Source of the DNA: Farysia itapuensis
Lineage: Eukaryota; Basidiomycota; Ustilaginomycetes; Ustilaginales; Ustilaginaceae
Assembly: GCA_023212645.1 (NCBI GenBank)
Contig: JALBYC010000005.1
Span: 496,001 to 560,000, forward strand
Reading direction: 5' to 3'
DNA length: 64,000 nucleotides
Made by a program: the position numbers and the translations under genes. Within the stretch, counting starts at the first letter, position 1. Each line of letters opens with the position of its first letter. Shown piece by piece: positions 38,709 to 48,600 of the stretch. A model generated the notes under the pieces. That model was not told the origin of the DNA, did not search any database, and saw only the letters and a program-made list of their open reading frames with translations.

Positions 38709-39178
38709 ATGTTGCTTTGTGGTTCCAAGCTTGCTCTTCTTGTTGCGCTCACTGCAATTCCGACAGTGCACTGTATGCTCTTCCGACGCGTAAGTTCGCA
38801 TTGGCTCCCGCCACGTCAGCTGGATGTCGCTTCAGTTCCCGAGTCGTGGTCATGTGGTAAGTGTCTCATTGCCGCTCCGTGTACATATTGGTACTGATGA
38901 CGTGCGGTGTTTCAGTTGGTCCTGGCAGCCACGAACAATGTCAATCGTCGGACGAGTACATGACAGACGAGCTGACACCAGCTGCCAAGCTGGTCAAATG
39001 CCCCTCTCGAAACCTGGGCGCAGAAACGACCGTCGTGTACTCTATGCAGCTGCAGACGTGTCAAGGCGGTCAGACGGAGGCATTTGCTACTGAACGCGCC
39101 GTTCAAGTTTTAGCGGCCAACCGGTGTCCGACACCGCTCATCAAATGCACACACGCAGGTGTTCAGCTTGGTTGTTGA
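38709..39178 (+). CDS. Small secreted cysteine-rich protein (candidate effector)
   Basis: Two exons, 38709-38856 and 38916-39178, joined across a 59-nt intron (donor GTAAGT, branch-like TACTGAT, acceptor TTTCAG), give 136 residues. I recognise no family. The N-terminus MLLCGSKLALLVALTAIPTV is a good signal peptide. After it come Cys at 22, 49, 58, 78, 98, 120, 127 and 136: eight in about 115 residues, enough for four disulfides, with the last residue being Cys. A dibasic RR at 26-27 could be a Kex2 site. There is no membrane segment or GPI signal. Size, Cys content and secretion signal fit fungal effectors or secreted antimicrobial/adhesion proteins; function is not assigned. It stands alone among housekeeping genes, convergent with TIP41, with 59 bp between stops. 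Confidence 0.72.
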
Positions 39179-39237
39179 GCCAGCTGCTCGTGTAGATTGC
39201 TTTCTTGACAAAGTAATGTGTAGCGGTACTTTGGAAG

Positions 39238-40824
39238 CTAGATGAGGACTGCGACGTCAACGCGAGCACCGTTACCCGCCCAATGGCCTGCGTCGGTATC
39301 TTCGTGAGCAACTTCCCCCACGACGTGTGCTTCTTGCAATGGCGCGCTTGATCCACCGCTTCGCGTGGAGGTCTGAGCCCAGGGGGCGCCCGTGATTCCA
39401 CCGTAAGCAGGAGCTCGCGCGGGCGAGAGATCGACCCTCTCACCAGGCCGATTTCCTGGGAATCCAGTCGCCGTATTTGCCGATAGATACTTGTTGCCGG
39501 AGCTCGCATCTGCTGAGTTTAGCTGAGGTAGGTGATTCCCGCTCGCGACACCAGCATGGTACTGAGCCGCTCGATTGTGCGAAATTTTGGTGAGGACGTT
39601 GGAGACCCACTGCATGTCAGTGAGGGGCGATAAGTCGTTGGGCTTGTATGGAGAAAGATGCGCGCGTACTTCGGCATACGTAGCTTCGCTTCCCGAGCAT
39701 TCTCTGATCAAACGTTGCGGTTCTGTATGCTGCTGGGCCGGGTTCATTGACGCATCGTCAAGAGACAAATTCGATAGATCTGAGGAGAAAGCGATATCGC
39801 GCTTGCTGCCAGACCCGCCCAATCTCGTTCTTGTATCATTGTTGAACTGACAGTAGAGTCTGGTATCAAACACCCTGAATACCACATCGTCGACTCGGAG
39901 GAAGAACCTTTGGAGGACAAGAAACCCAGATGGCATGACACGAACCTTGACGTTGACCATCGAGCTGCCGTTATCTGCCAATTCGTCTTCGAACAGGACA
40001 ATATCGTCGTAAAATAGAATTGGCTCACCGGAAGAGGGTCCCAACCGCTCTACCGGAATTCTGTCTCTTGCTGGATCCGTGCCTGAAGCAAACCACTGCT
40101 TCAGTGGAGATGAAGGTGTTGCTGAAACTGAGGATGCTGATGAGAGCAGCGGTTGAGGGGCGGTGTCGCCAATGGAGCCAGCCCAGGTGGTGGAGTAAGT
40201 CCAGTCATAGTCCTTAGCGGTTGATATATCGGCTGTCTGAGCAGCAACAGCTTTTTTTGCTGCTCCCGATCCAAAGAAGGAGGCTGAGGCTGCGGGATCG
40301 TCCTGGGCTACTCGACTCCCCTCTCCATCGGCTTGGGATATCTCATTCCTGCTTTTGCCCCATTCCTTTGCGTAGGAGACTTTGATCGACGATTTGCTAC
40401 CTGCTGAAGGCCCAGGTTTCTCACCTGGCCTTGCGGACTTCCTGGGTTTCCCTTCAGCCGAGGTGCGACAGTCGACACCCTCCAGAAAATTCGCCTCCTT
40501 TACGCCGTCGACGGAGCGAAGCGTGCGAACGGCGTCGAAACACAGCGAAAAGCCAGAGTCATGGTGTTGTAGCACCAGACAGTTGTGGGGGAACGCCATT
40601 TCTGGCGGCGGCATGCCAAGAACGTCGGACAAGGCGTCCATCTCGGCTGAGGAGCCAATGGGACCACTGGTAACGCGAATTGACCAGCCGCCTTGATCTA
40701 TGCCTCTTGTTGTCGGCTGGAGGGACGAAGCTGAGCTCGGCCCGCCACCTGTAGTTGCATGCGCTGTCGTGTAGCCGCGTACATTCGTGGCCAAACCAGG
40801 AACACTGCCAGTCTTCTGCTCCAT
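39238..40824 (-). CDS. TIP41: TIP41-like protein, PP2A/TOR-pathway regulator
   Basis: A 528-residue single-exon protein. TIP41 family blocks appear in order: GWSIRVTSGPI near residue 47, PPPEMAFPHNCLVLQHHDSG near 72, SYAKEWGKSR near 150, YDWTYSTTWAG near 200, and the strongest block PILFYDDIVLFEDELADNGS with VKVRVMPSGFLVLQRFFLRV near 268-310, then FRVFDTRLY. Tip41 binds Tap42/PP2A-type phosphatases and is a conserved part of TORC1 signalling. Yeast Tip41 is 356 residues; the extra length is in low-complexity inserts and a Gly/Ser-rich C-terminal tail. Frame is open to 40974 without a convincing domain; an ATG also exists at 40950. MEQKTGSVPGLATN at 40824 is preferred because the sequence upstream looks like a promoter and leader. 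Confidence 0.88.
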   Translation of the reverse strand: MEQKTGSVPGLATNVRGYTTAHATTGGGPSSASSLQPTTRGIDQGGWSIRVTSGPIGSSAEMDALSDVLGMPPPEMAFPHNCLVLQHHDSGFSLCFDAVRTLRSVDGVKEANFLEGVDCRTSAEGKPRKSARPGEKPGPSAGSKSSIKVSYAKEWGKSRNEISQADGEGSRVAQDDPAASASFFGSGAAKKAVAAQTADISTAKDYDWTYSTTWAGSIGDTAPQPLLSSASSVSATPSSPLKQWFASGTDPARDRIPVERLGPSSGEPILFYDDIVLFEDELADNGSSMVNVKVRVMPSGFLVLQRFFLRVDDVVFRVFDTRLYCQFNNDTRTRLGGSGSKRDIAFSSDLSNLSLDDASMNPAQQHTEPQRLIRECSGSEATYAEVRAHLSPYKPNDLSPLTDMQWVSNVLTKISHNRAAQYHAGVASGNHLPQLNSADASSGNKYLSANTATGFPGNRPGERVDLSPARAPAYGGITGAPWAQTSTRSGGSSAPLQEAHVVGEVAHEDTDAGHWAGNGARVDVAVLI

Positions 40825-40973
40825 GTCAAAGGATGTGTGCACTAATCGTGAAGCCAAAAAGTGTCGCGCTTCAGAGCCTGTTTGATGCTGTTCAGATTTT
40901 ATTTTCTCCACATCATCACCCGGAAAAAAAGTGCTCAATAGCCATATCATACATTGCCAGAGGTGTGTTGTCA

Positions 40974-43900
40974 CTACTTCTTGCCCGCACGGCGCTTGAT
41001 GTTGGCCTTTGCCTTCTCCATCTGCTTCTGTTCGCTGCGTTCGTCTTGCAGCGTAGACATAATTTTGTCCATCTTCTTCTTGTAGCTGCGGTCTTCCTCT
41101 TCGCGAGCCTGTTGCTTGACGTCGGCGAGGAATTGATTGTCTTTGCGCAGCTCGCGAATCGCTCCCTTTCTCTCTTTCTTGATCAGTGCTTTCATCTTGG
41201 CGATCTGCACTCGATCGGCGTCGGGATCCAGAGCTCCCTTGCGGTCTGGGTTGAATCCTTGCTGGTCGAATTTAGGGACCTGTGTCGAAATGGGGATTGC
41301 TCGATGCGCTTGCAGACGCAGGAATCTTCGCGATGAGGCAGACATCTTGATCTGTCTCGCAAGTGTGGAGTGCAACTCTGATGGAATGTAAGGCGTGGGT
41401 GCAATTTGTGCTAGCAGTGTCGAAAAGGGTGTGAAGAGCTCGACAAACGAAGTCGAGCCTTGATAAAGCTCGACAAATTCCGTCAGTAGCGTCGTCGCGA
41501 GTTTCAGTGAGGTTGCACCGGCCTGTACATCGTCGTCTGCAGCTGTCATCAGAGCGGGCAGGTCGATAGCCTCACTGTCGTCAAGAACAGCATTCACGTT
41601 GCTAAGACGGAGATCTGCTGTGTGCGGGGCATTGACATCAGGAGTCGGAATTCCGTACTCTTCAGCAGTCTTGTCAATTACTACCATACCCTTGTTCTGA
41701 TGCTGAAGAGGAGCAAGGATGGCAACGGCGGAGTACAGGAAGTTGAGAGCTTCTGGAACAAGTCGTTTACTGTCTTGCTCGTTCGAGACCACCAACGATG
41801 TGAGAAAGAGACCAGAGGCAATGTCGCGCAGGGAGCGGATTCTGGCGTGACCGAGATACTGTGCGATCAGAAGGATGAGTGGAGTTGTGACCGGATGCTG
41901 TCGGTCTGACGTTGGCCAGATCGATCCGACCAATCTCAGCAGCGTAAGTTCAGCAAGTCCAGGCCACGTCCTCGCCTCAGGGTCTGTAGCCCCTTTCGCC
42001 AGTCCACGCGACAGATTCCTCTGCATCAATGCGAGCTTGCTGACAAAATGTTGCGCCGATGCAAGCGGATAAGCTTGAGAAAGATTGGAGATGTGCGGAA
42101 CGAGGGCGTTCACAATGGCAAAAGCCAATTTGCGTTGCTGTTCTGCATCGTCGGTTGCCGCTTGTGCTTGTCCGGCCCAGTGCAATGCATGATCAATCAG
42201 AACGCCGATGAAGGCTTGCAATTTGTACTTGTTGTCTTCTGCCAGACTGGCGTGATGCAGTGTCCTGATTCGCTTGATGACGATAGGGATATACCGCGGT
42301 TCGATCGAGTGAGCTTCGAGTGTTGAGAGCAGCTCATCATGCGTAGCTGGGCATGGGAAGGTGTAGGGAACTTTGCTCGTGGACGCGGCTGATGTCGCTG
42401 GAGCTGACAATAAGCCGGCACTTTTGGCAGGACCAGATGCCCTCTTAGACTTGTTCACAGCAGCAACGCCGTTTGTCAATGCTTCGTGTTCTCCCTCCTT
42501 CTCTGAGTCTTCATCCTCTCCAATTTGAACAGCATGTTCAATATCGGCGAGATCCGCAAAGTCATCTTCATCGCCATCGCTTTCGTCTTCTGCAGCCGAG
42601 GCTGGCTCTGCTGAACCTGCTTCCTCTTGGGAGCCTTCGTCATCTTCTTCCTCGTCATCCTCTTCGTCCTCTTCTTCAGAGTCTTCCTCAGCACCATCTT
42701 CAGCTAGCCCGGAACCGAGACCATAGACTTCGCCTGCAGTCATGCCGTCGAGTTCGAAGTCGTCATCCAGATCATCAGCTTGGCCGGAACGTTTGGCGCT
42801 CGCAGATGCAGCCGCCTTCCTGCGTTTCTTGCGACCAGCACTTTGCTCGCTCTCATCAACTTGGGATTCGTCGTCGCTGTCACCACGCATACGCTTTAGG
42901 CGGGCTTTTTCAGCCTTGAGCAGCCGTTGTGCTTGGTCAGCCGCCAGTTCAGCTTCGCTTTTGAGTCGATCTTGCGGCTTGGCTCTACGTTCGAATGCCA
43001 TCTCGCGAACAAAAACGTCATACGAGCTAGAAGGCTTCTTCATGTCTACGACGGCGTTGCCGGTCCCGCTAGTACCAGCAGATTCCGGTAACGTCAGTTT
43101 CGGCTTGGCGCCATCGACCTCGTTAGTTACTGCTGCGGGTTGCTGGTACAGCAAGCCACGAATCTCAGCTAGATCGTCGTCCAGCTGTTCTCTGAGATCA
43201 TCATCAGCGTCTTTGACTTTCTGTCGTTCGAGCTTGTGATACTTGGACTTGGCGATGAGTTCTCGCATGACGTCCGCCTTGGATTTCTCTCCGTCGTTAG
43301 CACCTCCGTCATCGTCGTCGAAGCCACCAAAATGACCTTGCGCAGTAAGTCGGCCAGCATCTGTGTTGAATGAAAAGAAACTATTGTCAATAGACTGAGA
43401 CAGCGACAGTATGCACCGGCTTGGCAAGCAAAGCAATCAGAAATCTCCAGTAGAATCGTTTGACCGTCATGGGGTCGTGCTTGTCAGCACAATTGAGTCC
43501 GGGTCAAGTTGAATCGCCAGTAGCAGATCATCATGTTGTCTTCCGCATCGAGCCGACCCGATTTCGGGATTGTATACTCACCGTCTTCGTCTTCATCGTC
43601 TCCAAGTCGAATATCGGCCAGGTCATCCATGCCACCCAAGCTCTGGCCATAATGGGTCAAGAGCTCGTCATCATCATTGAGGTTGAAAGCAGCGCCTTTC
43701 GCAGCCCTTCTCTGCTTCTCGGTGGCGTATCGTTCTAGCATCTTGTCTTCGGGAGTCATGTTGGCGTCGTTTTCTCCAAATCGTCTGTCGACGAACCCGC
43801 CTGCTCGATTCCGAGCCTCCCATTCCGGCAACAGAGTGGCACGGCGCTGAGCCAAGCCGCTCGCTTTGGCTGCACCTGGACGTCCTACAGCTCCTTTGAT

Positions 43901-44128
43901 CTTACGTCCCAGTACATCGTGCTTGGGCTTTGTCACCTTTTCGTCGAAAGGGTTGAGTGTACCGACGATTGAGCTGATCTTCTTGCGTCTGTTTGCAGCA
44001 GCATCCTTTTCATCCTGTCCTCCATGGCGTTGACGAGACTTTTTGGAGGCTTGACGCCTATCAGTGACACCCGAGCTGTGCAGCTTAGCTTTCAGTTGCG
44101 ACAGCTGTGACCCGCCGCCTTTAGCCAT
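40974..44128 (-). CDS. NOP14: Nucleolar SSU processome protein Nop14
   Basis: Two exons, 44128-43582 and 43360-40974, across a 221-nt intron (donor GTGAGT, acceptor ACACAG), give 977 residues. The start MAKGGGSQLSQLKAKLHSSG followed by NPFDEKVTKPKHDVLGRK matches Nop14. The intron joins GDDEDED to DAGRLTAQGHFGGFDDD. A long acidic stretch (about residues 430-475, mostly Glu/Asp with Glu-rich runs) is followed by the helical C-terminal region and a Lys-rich tail ending IKRRAGKK. Nop14 with Noc4 belongs to the SSU processome and is needed for 18S rRNA processing and 40S assembly. Yeast Nop14 is 810 residues; the acidic and low-complexity inserts account for the excess. Confidence 0.93.
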
Positions 44129-44349
44129 TCTGCTGAGCTGTGTATGGCGTTAGCTTTGCGTGTACAGGTGCGCAATGAACGAAGGCCCCTCTTCAAAAAA
44201 ATCTTGAAATTCACCGAAATCACCAAAAAAAAAGTCAAAATCCGCATGCACGATTCGGAACCGAAAAAGCTAGCGGGAATTGGTGGCCCCTCCTCATCGC
44301 GACTGCTTGGGGATACCGTGTCTCTTCACCAATCTCGGTACTTAACAGC

Positions 44350-45170
44350 ATGAGCGGTTCAGGTGAGTCACACTTCCTGTAGCGCAGTACTAGCGTTCGT
44401 AGCACTGACACACCTCGCGACATGGTATGCTCCTCATTGTTTCACCAGTGCCTTATCGACAGTAAGTATCGTCAACGAGCATTACGGTGCAACCTAGAAG
44501 GTATCACTGACCTCGCATGACGTTTGTCTCCTCTCCAACATAGAGATTTGCCACCAACCGGAGGCTACCAGCCCATCCGATACAAGCGGAACCTACCGGG
44601 CAAAAACCTCTCTGGACTTACGATCTTCGGAGGTGTGCTTGCCATCTGCGGCTACGGCTTCTACAAGGTTGGCGTCTCCAATCTCGAACAAAGGTAGGTG
44701 TTCTAAGTTCCGTACTCGTATCATGGCCGAAAACTGACACAGCATTCGACGTGCACAGAGAATTGCACAGAGAAAGGGCATGGTCAAGGATTCACATCAT
44801 TCCTTTGCTCGTCGCCGAGTCTGACCGTGACGCTTACCGAAGGAACGAGGCAAATGTTGCCCGTGAAAAGGACATCATGAAAGATGTTGACGGTTGGGAA
44901 GTAAGTATTGCCTCCCTTGATACGCAAGCTGCAGTCTCAGAACTGACTGTAACCACACTGTCACTTTCACCGTACAGGCCGGAAAATCAGTGTACCACAC
45001 AAAGCGATATACACCTCCCAACTTCATGGTACTTTAACCTTCTCTCATCCTCACGAACATAACCTTCACTCGTTCTCACAAACATACTGCAGATCATCGG
45101 GTTCAAACGATTGTGCCAGACCTCGAGACCAGAAGGTTCAGACTGGGACATCGTAGCTGAACCTGATTAA
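44350..45170 (+). CDS. NADH:ubiquinone oxidoreductase (complex I) subunit GRIM-19/NDUFA13
   Basis: Six exons, 44350-44362, 44449-44461, 44544-44693, 44759-44900, 44978-45028 and 45093-45170, give 148 residues. The first two exons are only 13 nt each and together with exon 3 spell MSGSVPYRQDLPPTGGYQPI, the family start. The single membrane segment is LSGLTIFGGVLAICGYGFYK (about residues 33-52). Then come RELHRERAWSRIHIIPLLVA and YHTKRYTPPNFM. The protein is an accessory subunit in the complex I membrane arm. For exon 4 two acceptors are possible; the one at 44758 is chosen because it restores LEQRELHRERAW, whereas AG at 44742 gives a frame without similarity. Divergent from NOP14, with 221 bp between the start codons. 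Confidence 0.93.
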
Positions 45171-45329
45171 TTTCCCACAGTCATGCAAAACTTGAAGCAG
45201 GCTGTATTTCACTTCACTGCATGTTCCCGACGACTTGCCTTCTCATATGACACTAATGGATCAATGTCAATGAGAGCTGAAGCGCTGAAGGCCAGTAACA
45301 AAATGGAAAGCCTGTGCACCAAAGTACCA

Positions 45330-45339
45330 AAAAAAAAAA
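45330..45339 (-). terminator. Pol III oligo-T terminator of tRNA-Leu
   Basis: A run of about ten A on the plus strand, hence ten T on the tRNA strand, starts about 11 nt downstream of the tRNA 3' end. Oligo-T of five or more is the standard RNA polymerase III termination signal in fungi. Confidence 0.85.
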
Positions 45340-45349
45340 GTCGGTAAGG

Positions 45350-45454
45350 TGACAACAGTGGGATTCGAACCCACGCCCGAAGATAGCAGAACACCGTGTT
45401 CGAGAACACGGATACTCCTTAATGCTACGCCTTAGACCACTCGGCCATGTTGCC
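45350..45454 (-). tRNA. tRNA-Leu(AAG) with 27-nt intron
   Basis: Minus-strand cloverleaf, 105 nt in all. Acceptor stem GGCAACA/TGTTGTC with discriminator A; D arm GCCGAGTGGTCTAAGGC, the usual tRNA-Leu form; anticodon stem TAGCA/TGCTA; loop TTAAGG...C, giving anticodon AAG; T arm GTGGG TTCGAAT CCCAC. A 27-nt intron (45416-45390) sits at the canonical position one base 3' of the anticodon and contains a perfect 7-bp hairpin, CCGTGTT CTCG AACACGG. The variable arm is short (about nine nt) for a class II tRNA. Ten A residues at about 45330-45339 on the plus strand are a Pol III terminator on the transcribed strand. Confidence 0.93.
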
Positions 45455-45690
45455 GAACAATACAGAATTGAGAAGACATTTGCGCTCATATTAGCATTTC
45501 ACTCACCGGTTTGATTGTTGGCTGGTGCTCCACACTCCAGCCTGCTCTTCGTTGCTCATCGTCTCATCGTCTGTGCCTCGCTTCCCCAAGAATCCGTCGA
45601 TCCAGGATGGTCATCGTAATGCGAGACTAAGTTAGTCCAGCTCAGTGTGTATCCTGATCGCATTGATTACGGCTCGCGACTTAGCTGGCC

Positions 45691-48600
45691 ATGTCCTCGC
45701 CAGAGGATGCCATCAAGCTGGCTTCAGACATCAAACAACGCCAAGCAGACCGGCGCTTTCCAACTCTGACCAAGCGTGATTCGAGTCGCAAACAGCGACC
45801 GACGACACAGATTTCGCTAGACAGCGGACTCGGCAGCTACTCCTCCGGATATGGAGCTACCAGTGAGCTGGCAAATGAGCAGGCAGGGCCATCCTCCCAA
45901 AGATCGGCTGCAAGATCAGAGCAAGGCACGGAGGCTCACGACACTGAACTGCAGAGAGACACAGGACTATCCGGCGTACCAATCAAGCTGCCTGATGATG
46001 ATGACGAAGAGGCCGGACTACTCGAGATGGACTACGCTCTGCCCGGCGACCAGCCGCAAATCGAAGCTACATCCGGTATAGCCCCACCGCAGGACAATGG
46101 AGTGGCACATAGGACGGAGGATGACTCTGCAGAGAATCTGGCTTCGTCTTCTACATTATCGCCGAAGCGTAAAACAAAGAAGAAGCGACCAGGCTCGCTC
46201 AGAAGGTCGACCAGTACTTCTTCCACTAATATCCTTGAATCTACTTCAACAGAATCGCCGTCGAGATCTGCTGTTCGCGCCGAGCAACATAGCGAACAAG
46301 GGCTAGGCGAGAGCCAGAGAATGTCTGTGCTCGTGGAGGGCGAAATGCCGGAAGGGACGGCTGTAGGTGCGGAAGAAGACAAGCACGCAAAACGACGATC
46401 GCATCACAGCTCAATACCACATGCAGAGGAAGACGACGCCAATCAAAGTTTGCGAGACGAGGACAACAAAGATGGCCATCAAATTGCTGCCAATGTATCA
46501 GACACGGACGAAGACAAAGAGAGCGAGGACGAGGACGAAGACGAAGACGATGAAGAAGACCCGGAGCCTTCTCTGAAGTACTCTCGAGTCAAAGGCGGGG
46601 TCACTGATGTCCTGAAGAAAGACACTGCCTCCGCCTTTGCCGTATCGCCGCGCTTCATGGCCTTGGGGACACATGGCGGTATGATCTATATCCTCGACGT
46701 AGATGGAAATCTGGTCAAAGGCTTTCGGCTGCATACTGCATCAATCTTGGATCTGGTGATTGACTCAACCTCGGACTTTGTTGCCGCAGCTTCTATGGAC
46801 GGTCTAGTGACGATATCGGCCCTTGCCACCTCGGAGCAATACATCTTTGATTTTAAACGCCCTATGCGATGCGTGTCGCTCGAACCTGGCTTTGGTCGCA
46901 AGTCAACTCGAGCGTTTGTCTGCGGCGGTATGGCCGGTGCCGTCAGTCAACGAGAAAAGAACTGGTTCGGACACAAAGAAACCGTCTTACATTCCGGCGA
47001 AGGGCCTGTCTGGACAACGCAATGGCGTGGAAACTTGATAGCCTGGGCCAATGACAAGGGTGTCAGGATATACGACAACACCTCCAACCAACGCGTCAGC
47101 TTCATCTCCGCTCCGAGCGAGGATGCCCGTGCAGACCTTTACAGATGCACGCTCTACTGGCAAGACGATCGGACTCTGTTGGTCGCTTGGGCTGACCACA
47201 TCAAGGTTGTCAGGATCCGCGACCGTAATCAAGCCACTTCTCCCCCTGGATCTGTCAGAAGCTCGAACCTGAACAAGTCGGGCAGTCTGGTATCAAGCCC
47301 ATCCCGCCAGCCACACTATGTGGTTGAGATCACCGCCATCTTTCAGCTCGATTGTATGATATCTGGGATCGTCCCGTATGGTCTCGACTATCTAGTATTG
47401 GCTTACATCACAGAAGCTCCCGCCCATCCAGACTCGGATGAGGTGTACAAGCGTCGTCAGGCTTTAAGGCCGGAACTTCGCATCATCAGTCGTGCAGGCG
47501 AAGAACTTTCCTCCGATGTGCTGAGTCTCAATGATTTTGCACGCTTTCAGTGCAACGACTATCTTCTAGTCCCTTCTGCCGAGGCACGAGCATACTCAGC
47601 CGCCTTGTTGGCCGGTCGCAAGGTGCGGACCGGCTCAACCGCCGAGTTGTCACAATTCTATGTGGTGTCCCCAAAGGATATTGTCGTGTCCAAGCCACGA
47701 GACGAGAAGGATCACGTCGAATGGCTGCTGGAGAGACGTAAGTACCAGGAGGCGCTTGTCAAGGTCGAAGCTATGGGGAGCAAAGCCGCAGCTGAGAACG
47801 GCTTCAACTCAGAAGAAATTGGGAGGAACTATCTCAATTTTTTGGTCGACGAGAACCGATTCGAAGAAGCCGCACGGGTGGCGAGCAAAATCCTAGGTCG
47901 CAATGTTGGTGCATGGGAAGACTGGATCTTCATGTTTGTCGAGAAGGGTCAATTGGGGACGGCCATTCCTTATGTTCCTACTTCGGACCCAACACTAACT
48001 GGATTGGTGTACGACATGATCTTGGCTCACTTCTTGCAGCATGATCCCAGCAAGCTCTTGTCGACGGTCCAAGATTGGCCGGCCGAAATTTATTCGACGC
48101 AAGCCGTGGTTCTGGCTATTGAAGACCGATTGGCTGGAAAGGCCAGAAAGGACAAGGCGACAGAGCGACTGCTGATGGAGTGCTTGGCTGAAATATACAT
48201 ACGCAACAGACAACCTTCGAAGGCGCTGGTCTGGTTTTTGCGTCTTCGGCGGCCGAACGTTTTCGATCTCATCCGGGAGAACAATCTTTTCACGGCTGTA
48301 CAAGATCAGGCCTTGCTCCTTGTCGAGTTTGAGGAGGATCTGAAAGCACAACGTGATCGAGAGTCTGCAGGTACAGCGAGGGTAGGAGCACAGGACGAAC
48401 ACGCAGCTGGAAGGCAAAGTTCGAAGCATGGCGCCGCTATCGAGCTGCTGGTGGATCACACCTTCTCCATCCCAATCAATCGTGTGGTACAGCAACTCGA
48501 CGGTCATCCCAAGTATCTCTACATGTATCTCGACGCGCTTTTCGACAGGGATTCGAATCAGGTCACGCCATATGCAGACCTGCAAGTCAGCCTCTACGCC

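Noticed and set aside
38790..38819. A 30-nt GTAAGT...CAG segment inside exon 1 of the secreted protein gene
   Set aside because: It has donor and acceptor and is a multiple of three, but 30 nt is too short for spliceosomal removal. Retained as coding.
44742..44758. Upstream acceptor (ACACAG at 44742) for GRIM-19 exon 4
   Set aside because: It gives the frame SIRRAQRIAQRKGM, which lacks the family sequence and soon loses similarity; the acceptor at 44758 restores RELHRERAWSRIHIIPLL.
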